A stretch of DNA of 64,000 bases from Streptomyces sp. NRRL S-31 (lineage in GTDB: Bacteria; Actinomycetota; Actinomycetes; Streptomycetales; Streptomycetaceae). The stretch's first letter is position 1. Each line of letters begins with the position of its first letter. The notes beneath the pieces were generated by a model that saw only the letters and a list, made by a program, of their open reading frames with translations, had not been told where the DNA came from and did not search any database. The DNA is taken from the NCBI RefSeq assembly GCF_000718775.1, contig NZ_JOCB01000009.1, positions 124,001-188,000 of the forward strand, given 5' to 3'. Below, piece by piece: positions 33,530 through 41,711 of this stretch. A program made the translations under genes and the position numbers.

Positions 33530-34039
33530 ATGACGGCCACACCCGGCCTCGGCACCCCTCGGCTCGCCTCCCCGGAACTGCTGCGCTCCACCTTCCGCCG
33601 GCACGCCGCCGGCGTCGCGGTGATCACGGCGCGCGGTGCCTCCGGACCCGTCGGCTTCACCGCCACCTCCCTCACCTCCGTCTCCGCCGAGCCGCCGCTG
33701 GTCTCCTTCGGCATCGGCACCGGAGCCTCCAGCTGGCCCGCGATCGCCGAGACGGACCACGTCGGCGTGCACATACTCGGCGAGCACCAGAGCGACCTGG
33801 CCGGCACCTTCGCGCGCAGCGGCGCCGACCGCTTCGGCACGCCCACCGCCTGGCGGGAGGGCCCGGAAGGGGTTCCGGTGCTGGACGACGTGCTCGCCTG
33901 GCTGGTCTGCCGGATCGTCGGGCGGGTCCCGGCCGGCGACCACCGGATCGTGCTCGCCGAGGTGGTCCTCGGCGATTCCTCGGGCACCGGACGCCCGCTC
34001 CTCTACCACCAGGGCCGCTTCAACGGGCTGCGGGACTGA
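33530..34039 (+). CDS. Flavin reductase-like (FMN-binding split-barrel) protein
   Basis: A 169-residue split-barrel flavoprotein: FRRHAAGVAVITARG, VGFTATSLTSVSAEPPLVSF and DHVGVHILGEHQSDLAGTFA are the standard sequence of HpaC/SnaC-type NAD(P)H:flavin reductases, ending in PLLYHQGRFNGL. They supply reduced FMN or FAD to monooxygenases. AGAAGGA precedes ATG 33530. The cysteine-type leader peptide upstream suggests service to a sulfonate or other sulfur-scavenging monooxygenase encoded elsewhere. Confidence 0.85.
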   Translation: MTATPGLGTPRLASPELLRSTFRRHAAGVAVITARGASGPVGFTATSLTSVSAEPPLVSFGIGTGASSWPAIAETDHVGVHILGEHQSDLAGTFARSGADRFGTPTAWREGPEGVPVLDDVLAWLVCRIVGRVPAGDHRIVLAEVVLGDSSGTGRPLLYHQGRFNGLRD

Positions 34040-34141
34040 TCACCCGCCCCACCTCGGCGGGACCGTCGAGTTCCGGTTACGCTGCGTTGCGAAGGTCACA
34101 GTTCAAAGCGCTTGCTTAGCGGGCAGGAACTGGGTGTACTG

Positions 34142-34157
34142 ACGAGTAATATCTCGT
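34142..34157. promoter_or_regulatory. Palindrome upstream of etfB
   Basis: ACGAG-TAATAT-CTCGT (34142-34157) has perfect 5-bp arms around an AT-rich centre, about 100 bp before etfB in a 216-bp intergenic region. It could be an operator or part of the etf promoter. TTGCTTAG at ~34113 lies upstream. Confidence 0.4.
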
Positions 34158-34255
34158 TCGGAGCGCGCGGACGCCCCGACCGGGATCGGCCGCTTGAGGC
34201 GCCTATGCTGCCTGCAAGAGGCAGCCCGAAATGACGATGCAGTAGGAGAGCCGGC

Positions 34256-35041
34256 GTGAGCTTGAGGATCGTTGTCACTGTGAAGTACGTGCCCGACGCC
34301 ACTGGCGACCGGCACTTCGCCGATGACCTGACCGTCGACCGCGACGACGTGGACGGTCTGCTCTCCGAGCTGGACGAGTACGCGGTCGAGCAGGCGCTCC
34401 AGATCTCGGAGAACGCGGACGACGCCGAGGTCACCGTGCTGACCATCGGCCCCGAGGACGCCAAGGACGCGCTCCGCAAGGCCCTGTCGATGGGTGCCGA
34501 CAAGGCCATCCACGTCGAGGACGACGACCTGCACGGCACCGACGCCATCGGCACCTCCCTGGTGCTGGCCAAGGCCATCGAGAAGGCCGGTTACGACCTG
34601 GTCGTCTCCGGCATGGCCTCCACCGACGGCACCATGGGTGTCGTCCCCGCGCTGGTCGCCGAGCGGCTCGGCGTCCCGCAGGTCACCCTGCTGTCCGAGG
34701 TCTCCGTCGAGGACGGCACGGTCAAGGGCCGCCGCGACGGTGACGCAGCGTCGGAGCTGCTGGAGGCGCAGCTCCCGGCGGTCGTGTCGGTCACCGACCA
34801 GTCGGGCGAGGCCCGCTACCCGTCCTTCAAGGGCATCATGGCGGCCAAGAAGAAGCCGGTGGAGTCCTGGGACCTGTCCGACCTGGACATCGAGGCCGAG
34901 GAGGTCGGCCTGGACGGTGCGTACACCAAGGTCGAGACCGCGACCGAGCGCCCGGCCCGCACGGCCGGCACCATCGTCAAGGACGAGGGCGAGGGCGGCA
35001 AGCAGCTCGCCGAGTTCCTCGCGGGCCAGAAGTTCATCTGA
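34256..35041 (+). CDS. etfB: Electron transfer flavoprotein, beta subunit
   Basis: A 261-residue ETF beta subunit (FixA). IVVTVKYVPDATGDRHF is the N-terminal strand, ENADDAEVTVLTIGPEDAKD and ALSMGADKAIHVEDDDLHGT follow, YDLVVSGMASTDGTMGVVPA is the adenosine/AMP-binding region, and RYPSFKGIMAAKKKPVESW is the C-terminal signature. With the alpha subunit it carries electrons from acyl-CoA and other dehydrogenases to the quinone pool. GTG 34256 follows GGAGAG. It is 52 bp from etfA and clearly co-transcribed. Confidence 0.95.
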   Translation: MSLRIVVTVKYVPDATGDRHFADDLTVDRDDVDGLLSELDEYAVEQALQISENADDAEVTVLTIGPEDAKDALRKALSMGADKAIHVEDDDLHGTDAIGTSLVLAKAIEKAGYDLVVSGMASTDGTMGVVPALVAERLGVPQVTLLSEVSVEDGTVKGRRDGDAASELLEAQLPAVVSVTDQSGEARYPSFKGIMAAKKKPVESWDLSDLDIEAEEVGLDGAYTKVETATERPARTAGTIVKDEGEGGKQLAEFLAGQKFI

Positions 35042-35093
35042 GGCCCGTTTCCGCTGACCGCCCCTCACCTTCCTCAAGCAGGAGAGCAATCCC

Positions 35094-36056
35094 ATGGCTG
35101 AAGTCCTCGTCTACGTCGACCACGTGGACGGTGCCGTCCGCAAGCCCACCCTGGAGCTGCTGACCCTGGCCCGCCGCATCGGCGAGCCGGTCGCCGTCGC
35201 GCTGGGCAACGGCGCCGCCGACACCGCCGCCACGCTCGCCGAGCACGGCGCGGTGAAGGTCCTCACCCACGACGCCTCCGAGTACGCCGACTACCTGGTC
35301 GTGCCCAAGGTGGACGCCCTCCAGGCCGCCCACGAGGCCGTCTCCCCGGCCGCCGTGCTGGTCCCGTCCTCCGCCGAGGGCAAGGAGATCGCCGCCCGCC
35401 TCGCGCTGCGCATCGGCTCCGGCATCATCACCGACGCCATCGACATCGAGGCCGGTGACGAGGGTCCGGTGGCCACCCAGTCGGTGTTCGCCGCGTCCTT
35501 CACCACCACGTCCCGGGTCGTCAAGGGCACCCCGGTCATCACCGTCAAGCCGAACAGCGCCGCCGTCGAGGCCGCTCCGGCCGCCGGCGAGGTCGAGGCC
35601 CTGACCGTGTCCTTCTCCGAGCAGGCGACCGGCACCAAGGTCACCGGCCGCACGCCGCGTGAGTCCACGGGCCGCCCGGAGCTGACCGAGGCCGCGATCG
35701 TGGTCTCCGGCGGCCGTGGTGTGAACGGCGCCGAGAACTTCTCGATCATCGAGGCGCTGGCCGACTCCCTCGGCGCGGCCGTCGGCGCCTCGCGCGCCGC
35801 CGTCGACGCCGGCTGGTACCCGCACACCAACCAGGTCGGTCAGACCGGCAAGTCCGTGTCCCCGCAGCTGTACATCGCCAACGGCATCTCCGGCGCCATC
35901 CAGCACCGCGCCGGCATGCAGACCTCGAAGACCATCGTCGCCGTCAACAAGGACGCCGAGGCCCCGATCTTCGAGCTGGTCGACTACGGCGTCGTCGGCG
36001 ACCTGTTCGACGTCGTTCCCCAGCTGACCGAGGAGATCAAGACCCGCAAGGGCTGA
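35094..36056 (+). CDS. etfA: Electron transfer flavoprotein, alpha subunit
   Basis: A 320-residue ETF alpha subunit (FixB). The C-terminal FAD domain is intact: [19 protein letters not shown], then [20 protein letters not shown], then [20 protein letters not shown] (two adjacent blocks) and the final region [19 protein letters not shown]. It binds the electron-carrying FAD at the interface with EtfB. AGGAGAG precedes ATG 35094. A strong hairpin terminator follows the stop. The AidB-like dehydrogenase about 30 kb away is a possible but unproven donor. Confidence 0.95.
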   Translation: MAEVLVYVDHVDGAVRKPTLELLTLARRIGEPVAVALGNGAADTAATLAEHGAVKVLTHDASEYADYLVVPKVDALQAAHEAVSPAAVLVPSSAEGKEIAARLALRIGSGIITDAIDIEAGDEGPVATQSVFAASFTTTSRVVKGTPVITVKPNSAAVEAAPAAGEVEALTVSFSEQATGTKVTGRTPRESTGRPELTEAAIVVSGGRGVNGAENFSIIEALADSLGAAVGASRAAVDAGWYPHTNQVGQTGKSVSPQLYIANGISGAIQHRAGMQTSKTIVAVNKDAEAPIFELVDYGVVGDLFDVVPQLTEEIKTRKG

Positions 36057-36072
36057 GCTCCCTCCGCCGTAC

Positions 36073-36110
36073 GAGGCCCCCGTGACCGCGCAGACGGTCA
36101 CGGGGGCCTC
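36073..36110 (+). terminator. Intrinsic-type terminator after etfA
   Basis: GAGGCCCCCGTGACC (36073-36087) and GGTCACGGGGGCCTC (36096-36110) form a perfect 15-bp stem with an 8-base loop, starting 17 bp after the etfA stop. A short T-containing tail (TTCGCG) follows. It is the clearest terminator in the window. Confidence 0.9.
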
Positions 36111-36254
36111 TTCGCGTCCTGACGGCGCTCGCCGGGGCGGCGCGGGCGCGGAGTGCTGTACTGGAGCGGAGGCCGGGGGCATGGAGCGCAGAGGACCGAG
36201 AGGGTGTTGACCAGCCGGAAGGTTGCCAGATAGCTTCGCCATGCGGATTGTTGA

Positions 36255-36269
36255 TTCCGTAAAGCGGAA
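36255..36269 (+). promoter_or_regulatory. IclR-type inverted repeat before the CitE-like gene
   Basis: TTCCG-TAAAG-CGGAA (36255-36269) is a perfect 5-5-5 inverted repeat just upstream of the ribosome site AGGAGGG. TTCCGnnnnnCGGAA resembles operators bound by IclR-family regulators (AllR/glyoxylate-type) in actinobacteria. No IclR gene is in the window. Confidence 0.55.
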
Positions 36270-36286
36270 AGCTAGGAGGGTGTGGG

Positions 36287-37585
36287 ATGGGTCAGCAGGA
36301 GAAGGTGGCGACGAGCCTCGCGGGCACCGTCAGCGAGGAGATCAGCGCCTCCCTCGCGCCGGTCGACGCGGAGCTGGAGCGCCGCTACCCCGGGGACCCG
36401 GGCACCCGGCAGCCCGTCCACACCGTGTACGTCCCCGGTGACGCCTTCGCCGCCGACACCGTCCGCTCCTGGGGCGACCAGGCCCTCGCCCTGCTCGACG
36501 AACACGCCCCGGACGCCGCCTCCTTCGCGGCCGTCCTCGGCCTCGCCGACGACCTCGCCGAGCCGGTGTACGCGCGCGTGCGGGCCAAGCTGGAGCGCGA
36601 GCCCATCGAGGACCTGCGCGTCGACTTCGAGGACGGCTACGGCCCCCGCCCCGACGCGGAGGAGGACGAGACGGCCGCACGCGCCGCCCGCCTCATCGCC
36701 CAGGCGTACCGCGACGGCACGGCGGCGCCCTACATGGGCATCCGCATGAAGTGCATGGAGGCCGCCGTACGCGACCGGGGCATCCGCACCCTCGACGTCT
36801 TCCTCACCGGTCTGGTCGAGGCCGGCGGCCTCCCCGACGGCCTGGTCCTCACCCTGCCCAAGGTGACCTACCCCGAGCAGGTGACGGCCTTCGCCCGGCT
36901 CCTGGAAGCCTTCGAGAAGGCACACGGCCTGGACGCCGGCCGGCTGGGCTTCGAGATCCAGATCGAGACCAGCCAGGCCATCCTCGCCACCGACGGCACC
37001 GCCACCGTCGCCCGCATGATCCAGGCCGCCGAGGGCCGCGCCACCGGACTGCACTACGGCACCTTCGACTACAGCGCCTGCCTCGGTGTCTCCGCCGCCT
37101 ACCAGGCCAGCGACCACCCGGCCGCCGACCACGCCAAGGCGGTCATGCAGGTCGCGGCGGCCGGCACCGGCGTCCGGGTCTCGGACGGCTCCACGAACGT
37201 CCTCCCGGTCGGCCCGACGGCGAAGGTCCACGACGCCTGGCGCCTCCACTTCGGCCTCACCCGCCGCGCCCTCTCCCGCGCCTATTACCAGGGCTGGGAC
37301 ATGCACCCCGGTCACATCCCCACCCGCTACGCGGCTGTCTTCGCCTTCTACCGCGAGGGCTTCGAGCAGGCCGCGGCACGTCTCGCCCTCTACGCCAACC
37401 GGGCCGGCGGCGACGTCATGGACGAGCCCGCCACCGCCAAGGCGCTCAGCGGCTACCTGCTGCGCGGCCTGGACTGCGGCGCCCTGGACATCGCCGAGGT
37501 CGCCCGGCTCACCGGCCTGACCCGCGCCGACCTGGAGGGCTTCGCGGCCCCCCGGCGCGGCGGCCTGACGGCTTCCGCGCAGTAA
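36287..37585 (+). CDS. CitE/HpcH-like aldolase (DUF6986-like)
   Basis: A 432-residue protein related to the HpcH/HpaI aldolase/citrate-lyase-beta superfamily. LRVDFEDGYGPRPDAEEDE carries the metal-binding Glu/Asp pair, VLTLPKVTYPEQVTAFARLL and FEIQIETSQAIL are barrel strands with conserved acidic residues, and LHYGTFDYSACLGVSAAYQA is the substrate-site region. It would make or cleave C-C bonds of 2-oxo or CoA-linked acids. I recall the subfamily as DUF6986, often near malate-synthase or allantoin genes; those are absent here. The IclR-like palindrome upstream fits glyoxylate-linked control. Confidence 0.75.
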   Translation: MGQQEKVATSLAGTVSEEISASLAPVDAELERRYPGDPGTRQPVHTVYVPGDAFAADTVRSWGDQALALLDEHAPDAASFAAVLGLADDLAEPVYARVRAKLEREPIEDLRVDFEDGYGPRPDAEEDETAARAARLIAQAYRDGTAAPYMGIRMKCMEAAVRDRGIRTLDVFLTGLVEAGGLPDGLVLTLPKVTYPEQVTAFARLLEAFEKAHGLDAGRLGFEIQIETSQAILATDGTATVARMIQAAEGRATGLHYGTFDYSACLGVSAAYQASDHPAADHAKAVMQVAAAGTGVRVSDGSTNVLPVGPTAKVHDAWRLHFGLTRRALSRAYYQGWDMHPGHIPTRYAAVFAFYREGFEQAAARLALYANRAGGDVMDEPATAKALSGYLLRGLDCGALDIAEVARLTGLTRADLEGFAAPRRGGLTASAQ

Positions 37586-38461
37586 CCGCACCACCGTGCC
37601 GCCCCTCGGCGGGCATGCGGATCGAAGGCGGCCGACCGGGGCACCGGTACGGCGCCCCCCGACACATCGCAGCCGCCGGACCGATGCGGCACCGCGCCGA
37701 GCGGCACGCGGGACTGCCCGAACCGCCCGGCCCGAGCACGGAACCGCGTATCGTGCCTCGGATACCGGGCCGGGCCTGGTCACCGGCCCGCACCGGCTCC
37801 TGTCCTGCCACACCCGCCGGGGCGCAGCGTGGGAGCGCGTGGGGTTCCGGTTGCCGGGCCTCGTCATAGGGTTTGCGCGGGCCCTGATGGGCCGCAGGCG
37901 CGCGGCCCGTTACGCGCCCCCCGGCGTCGGACCGCCTCGAACTGCCTGCGCCGGGCCGGGCCGGGGCGGTGAGTGTCGGGCCTGTCATACGGCTCGCGCT
38001 GGCCCCTGTTACGCGGCATGCGTCGGGACGTAGGTGCGGGAGCGCGTGCCGGGCCTCGTTATCCGGCTTGCCCGGCCCGGTTGGGCCGCAGGCGCGCGGC
38101 CCGTTACTCCGCCAGGCGTCGTCGGACCGCCTCGAGCCGCCTGCGCCGGGTCGGGGTGTGGGTGTCGGGGCCCGTCACGCGGCACACGCCGGACCCTGTC
38201 ATGCCGCACGCGTCGGGACGTAGGTGCGGGAGCGTGTGGGGCCCCGGATGGCGGGCCCCGCCGTACGGCACGCGCCGGGCCCTGTCACGCCGCACCCGGG
38301 AGCCGAGTGGCGGCGGGGCATCCGGTCGCTGCCCGGTCACGGCGGACCCGGGTACGCCCCGCCCGGGTGGGAGCCCCGTACCCGCGTGGGCGGCCGGCCT
38401 CCGGGGAGCGGGTCGCGACGGGCGGGGGCGGGGCGGACCGGGACGTGGGGCCGCGGTCCGC
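37586..38461. repeat. Gene-free region with ~190-bp degenerate tandem repeats
   Basis: No gene is convincing in these 876 bp. From 37828 to about 38310 the DNA is built of a long degenerate repeat: unit A 37828-38035, unit B 38036-38225 and a partial unit C from 38226. Units A and B each end GTCGGGACGTAGGT; all begin GCGGGAGCG-GTG or a close variant. Internal marks such as GGGCCGCAGGCGCGCGGCCC recur in A and B. The frames across it change between copies, so it is not a coding repeat. Confidence 0.65.
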
Positions 38462-39511
38462 TCAGTCCGCCGGGGGCAGCTCGCCCGAGCCGCGGGTGAT
38501 CAGGCGGGTCGGCAGTTCGATCCGCTCGGGGGCGACGAGGGTGCCGTCGAGCTGGCGGAAGAGGCGCTCGGCGGCGGTACGGCCGAGGGCCGCCGCGTCC
38601 TGGGCGACCACCGTGACGCCCGGCTGCAGCAGTTCGGCCAGCTCGATGTCGTCGAAACCGACGAGCGCGACCGGGCGGGACTGCTCGGCGAGGACCCGGA
38701 TCACGGTGACCGTGACCCGGTTGTTTCCCGTGAAGATCGCGGTGACGGGGGAGGGGCCGGACAGCATCTCCTCCGCCGCCCGGCGCACTCGCTCGGGACT
38801 CGTCGCCCCGAGGGACATCCAGCGCTCGTCGACGGTTATGCCCGCGTCCTCCATCGCCGCCCGGTAGCCGCGCAGCCGCTCGGCCGCGGTGTGGATGCGG
38901 GGCATGTCGCCGACGAAACCGATCCGGCGGTGCCCGTGCGCGATGAGGTGGGCGACGCCGTCGCGGGCACCGCCGTAGTTGTCGGACAGCACCACGTCGG
39001 CGTCGATCCGGCCGGCCGGACGGTCCACGAACACCGTGGCCACGCCCGCCCTGATCTCCGGCTCCAGATAACGGTGGTCGTCCCCGGCCGGGATCACCAC
39101 CAGCCCGTCCACCCGGCGCGCGCACAGCGCCAGCGCCAGCTCCTGCTCGCGCTCGGGGTCCTCGGCGCTGGAACCGTTGATCAGCAGGGCGCCGTGGGCA
39201 CGGGCCACTTCCTCCACGGCGCGGCTGAGCGGGCCGTAGAACGGGTCCGCCAGGTCCTCAAGGACCAGACCGATGCTCGCCGTCCGGCCCTTGCGCAGCA
39301 CCCGTGCGCTGTCGTTGCGCCGGAAGCCCAGCGCGTCGATCGCCTCCTGCACCCGGCGCTCGGTGTCCGGGGTGACCCCGGGCTCGCCGTTGACCACCCG
39401 GGAGACCGTCTTCAGCCCCACACCGGCGCGCGCCGCCACGTCCTTCATCGTCGGGCGGTTGCCGTACCGGCTGCCGGTGAGACGCTCTGCGCGGCGGGTG
39501 GTCTCGGGCAC
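38462..39511 (-). CDS. LacI-family transcriptional regulator
   Basis: A 349-residue repressor. The N-terminal helix-turn-helix and hinge are TMKDVAARAGVGLKTVSRV and VNGEPGVTPDTERRVQEAI (two adjacent blocks), followed by the periplasmic-binding-protein-like sugar domain (GLVLEDLADPFYGPLSRAVE; VALVGFDDIELAELLQPGVT). GTG 39511 follows AGGACAG. It is divergent from a ROK-family sugar kinase, and the gap carries a LacI-type operator. It is therefore likely a local sugar-responsive repressor of that kinase gene and of itself. Confidence 0.9.
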   Translation of the reverse strand: MPETTRRAERLTGSRYGNRPTMKDVAARAGVGLKTVSRVVNGEPGVTPDTERRVQEAIDALGFRRNDSARVLRKGRTASIGLVLEDLADPFYGPLSRAVEEVARAHGALLINGSSAEDPEREQELALALCARRVDGLVVIPAGDDHRYLEPEIRAGVATVFVDRPAGRIDADVVLSDNYGGARDGVAHLIAHGHRRIGFVGDMPRIHTAAERLRGYRAAMEDAGITVDERWMSLGATSPERVRRAAEEMLSGPSPVTAIFTGNNRVTVTVIRVLAEQSRPVALVGFDDIELAELLQPGVTVVAQDAAALGRTAAERLFRQLDGTLVAPERIELPTRLITRGSGELPPAD

Positions 39512-39541
39512 GTTGGGCTGTCCTGTCTCTCGTTCGACTGA

Positions 39542-39577
39542 TCCGGCTCGTCCGGCTCGTCCGGCTCGTCCGGCTCG
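39542..39577. repeat. Four exact 9-bp tandem repeats
   Basis: TCCGGCTCG occurs four times head-to-tail at 39542-39577, in the 5' leader of the LacI gene. Read in the LacI direction the repeat would give GRA/RAG-type tripeptides, but it lies upstream of the chosen start. Copy number could vary between strains and change leader length. Confidence 0.85.
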
Positions 39578-39638
39578 CCCACGGGGGCTGCGAGATCCGT
39601 GGGCTTGTATGAGGATGTGGCGTCGAGCATAGAGCCTG

Positions 39639-39650
39639 GACAACGTTGTC
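39639..39650. promoter_or_regulatory. LacI-type operator GACAACGTTGTC
   Basis: A perfect 12-bp palindrome centred on CG, the form typical of LacI/GalR-family operators, in the gap between the divergent LacI and ROK kinase genes, 108 bp before the kinase ATG. Confidence 0.8.
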
Positions 39651-39757
39651 AGATGCGAGAGAGACTGTCCACCGCTGTCTCCGGCCCGCGTCCCCACCGC
39701 CTGTCCGGTCCGGCTTCGTATGGTTCTCAAGCTTTCCGACGGGGAGATCTGACTCTG

Positions 39758-40711
39758 ATGCACACCGACCTAGTGGCGGCTCTGGACATCGGCGGCACCA
39801 AGATCGCCGGCGCGCTGGTGGACGGCGACGGGCGGATACTGGCCCGCACCCAGCGGGCCACCCCCGCCCGGCAGGACGGCGAAACGGTCATGCGGGCCGT
39901 GACGGAGGTGCTCGGCGATCTCGCCGGGTCGCCGTTGTGGGGACGTGCCGGCGCGCTCGGCATCGGCAGCGCCGGCCCGGTGGACGCCTCGGCGGGCACC
40001 GTGAGCCCGGTGAACGTGCCGGGCTGGCGTGACTTCCCGCTGGTCGACCGGGTGCGCGAGGTCACCGGGGGCCTGCCGGTCGAGCTGATCGGCGATGGCG
40101 TCGCGATCACCGCGGCCGAGCACTGGCAGGGCGCCGCCCGTGGCCATGACAACGCCCTGTGCATGGTGGTCTCCACGGGCGTCGGCGGCGGCCTGGTGCT
40201 CGACGGGCGGCTGCACCCCGGCCCGACGGGCAACGCCGGCCACATCGGCCACATCAGCGTCGACCTCGACGGCGATCCCTGTCCGTGCGGTTCGCGCGGC
40301 TGTGTGGAGCGCATCGCCAGCGGCCCCAACATCGCCCGCCGGGCGCTGGAACAGGGGTGGCGCCCCGGCCCCGACGGTGACACCTCGGCCGCCGCGGTGG
40401 CCGCCGCCGCGCGAGCGGGCGACCCGGTCGCCGTGGCCTCCTTCGAGCGGGCAGCACAGGCGCTGGCCGCCGGCATCGCCGCCACCGCGACCCTGGTCGA
40501 GATCGACATCGCGGTGGTCGGCGGTGGGGTCGGCAAGGCGGGCGAGGTGCTGTTCACCCCGCTGCGCAAGGCCCTCACCGGCTACGCGACCCTGTCCTTC
40601 GTGCGGCGGCTCACCGTCGTACCCGCGCAGACGGGCACCGACGCGGGGCTGGTCGGCGCCGCCGCGGCGGCACTGATCCGCAGGCCGGACGCGACCGTGG
40701 CGAGCCTGTAG
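39758..40711 (+). CDS. ROK-family sugar kinase (glucokinase-like)
   Basis: A 317-residue ROK kinase: ALDIGGTKIAGALVDGDG (ATP-phosphate loop, residues 8-25), GIGSAGPVDASAGTVSPVNV, GDGVAITAAEHWQGAARGHD (catalytic Asp region), HPGPTGNAGHIGHISVD with the zinc-ligand His, and CPCGSRGCVE with the zinc-binding cysteines. There is no DNA-binding domain, so it is an enzyme and not an NagC-type regulator. It phosphorylates glucose, N-acetylglucosamine or a related hexose. ATG 39758 follows GGGGAGA. Probably repressed by the divergent LacI protein. Confidence 0.9.
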   Translation: MHTDLVAALDIGGTKIAGALVDGDGRILARTQRATPARQDGETVMRAVTEVLGDLAGSPLWGRAGALGIGSAGPVDASAGTVSPVNVPGWRDFPLVDRVREVTGGLPVELIGDGVAITAAEHWQGAARGHDNALCMVVSTGVGGGLVLDGRLHPGPTGNAGHIGHISVDLDGDPCPCGSRGCVERIASGPNIARRALEQGWRPGPDGDTSAAAVAAAARAGDPVAVASFERAAQALAAGIAATATLVEIDIAVVGGGVGKAGEVLFTPLRKALTGYATLSFVRRLTVVPAQTGTDAGLVGAAAAALIRRPDATVASL

Positions 40712-40838
40712 GCCCCGGCACCGGCACCGGCGACGCGCCGGCCCGCACGGTGACCGCTCCGGCGGCTCCGCGCTCCCGCTCGCGCGAGGCGGACGACAGT
40801 GTGCGCGCGTGGTCGGCGGCACGGGGGCGGGGGGCGGT

Positions 40839-41210
40839 TCAGGGGCGCTCCGGGGCCGGGCGGAACTCGTGCACGACCTCGATCGGGCCGGCGATATGGG
40901 CGTTGAACTCCGCCAGTTCCTCCGCCGGAACCCACAATTCCAGGATCGTCGCGCCGCCGGCCTGCCGGACCGGGTAGCGGACGAGGAAGTCCGTGTCGAC
41001 CTCGAAGCGGGTCACGAAACCGGCGCCGTCGTACCGGACGTTCCAGTCCCGGGCGATACGGATCGCGTAGTCCTCGTTCAGCACCGGATAGAAGATCGGC
41101 TGTTCCGGCAGCCGGGGCGGCCATGCGCGCCAGCCCGACTCCCGGACCAGGTCCAGCTCCACGGGGCCCGTCGGGCGCCAGAGCGTGGTGGTGGGGCGGG
41201 GACTGGTCAC
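40839..41210 (-). CDS. Small conserved protein (ADP-ribosylation/crystallin J1-like annotation)
   Basis: A 123-residue protein with TTTLWRPTGPVELDLVRESG, FYPVLNEDYAIRIARDWNV and the C-terminal LELWVPAEELAEFNAHIAGP. Homologues, as I recall, are labelled ADP-ribosylation/crystallin J1, but the protein is far too short for an ADP-ribosylglycohydrolase, and that label should not be read as a function. GTG 41210 follows GGAAGGAA. It lies convergent to the ROK kinase gene. Confidence 0.7.
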   Translation of the reverse strand: MTSPRPTTTLWRPTGPVELDLVRESGWRAWPPRLPEQPIFYPVLNEDYAIRIARDWNVRYDGAGFVTRFEVDTDFLVRYPVRQAGGATILELWVPAEELAEFNAHIAGPIEVVHEFRPAPERP

Positions 41211-41367
41211 GGCGGTTCCTTCCCCGGGCGGTTCCGGCCGAACCGGGCTCAGCGGGCTCACCGGACAGTAGCGGTCCGTCGACCGCCTGGGCCACGCGGT
41301 TTCGGTCCGGGGGGCGAAACCGCCGTGATCCGCGTGACTCCGGGCCGTCCGCGCAGTTGATCAGCGC

Positions 41368-41559
41368 ATGAAGAAGCGCAGCATGCTCGCCATCGCCACC
41401 CTCGCCGCCGGTTTCGTCGTGGCCGCCGTCACCCCGTCCCACGCGGCGGATCATGCTCCCGTCGACGACGCCGCCGTCTCCGGCACCGTCGACACGGTCG
41501 GTCACCTGGTCGACGACGGCACCCTGGCCATCGACGAGAACCCGCTCGGACAGCAGTAG
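41368..41559 (+). CDS. Small secreted protein (63 aa)
   Basis: A 63-residue precursor with a clear Sec signal peptide: KKR, a hydrophobic core (LAIATLAAGFVVAAV) and a cleavage site after SHA (AHA|AD-like). The mature part is only ~37 residues (DHAPVDDAAVSGTVDTVGHL...), acidic, with no cysteine. I do not recognise a family. It is followed by a hairpin and is monocistronic. Confidence 0.7.
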   Translation: MKKRSMLAIATLAAGFVVAAVTPSHAADHAPVDDAAVSGTVDTVGHLVDDGTLAIDENPLGQQ

Positions 41560-41583
41560 GCCGCGCCGTCGCACGGCCTTGGT

Positions 41584-41613
41584 GCCGGTGTCCCCGCCAC
41601 CGGGGGCACCGGC
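41584..41613 (+). terminator. Hairpin after the small secreted protein gene
   Basis: GCCGGTGTCCCC (41584-41595) pairs with GGGGGCACCGGC (41602-41613), a 12-bp stem with a single G-T pair, 25 bp after the stop at 41559. It likely ends that short transcript before the kinase-NUDIX gene. Confidence 0.7.
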
Positions 41614-41711
41614 TCCCCCGTGCGCGCGAACAGGCGCCCTCAACGGGAGGGGGTTTCCGTGGCAGGGTGGAGCGGGCAAGCCTCAGGGGGCCAACAGAAG
41701 AGGGGGAGTCC

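Noticed and set aside
37596..39541. Several long plus-strand frames across the repeat region and LacI gene
   Set aside because: They cross from non-coding repeats into the antisense of a clear LacI gene and have Arg/Gly-rich composition.
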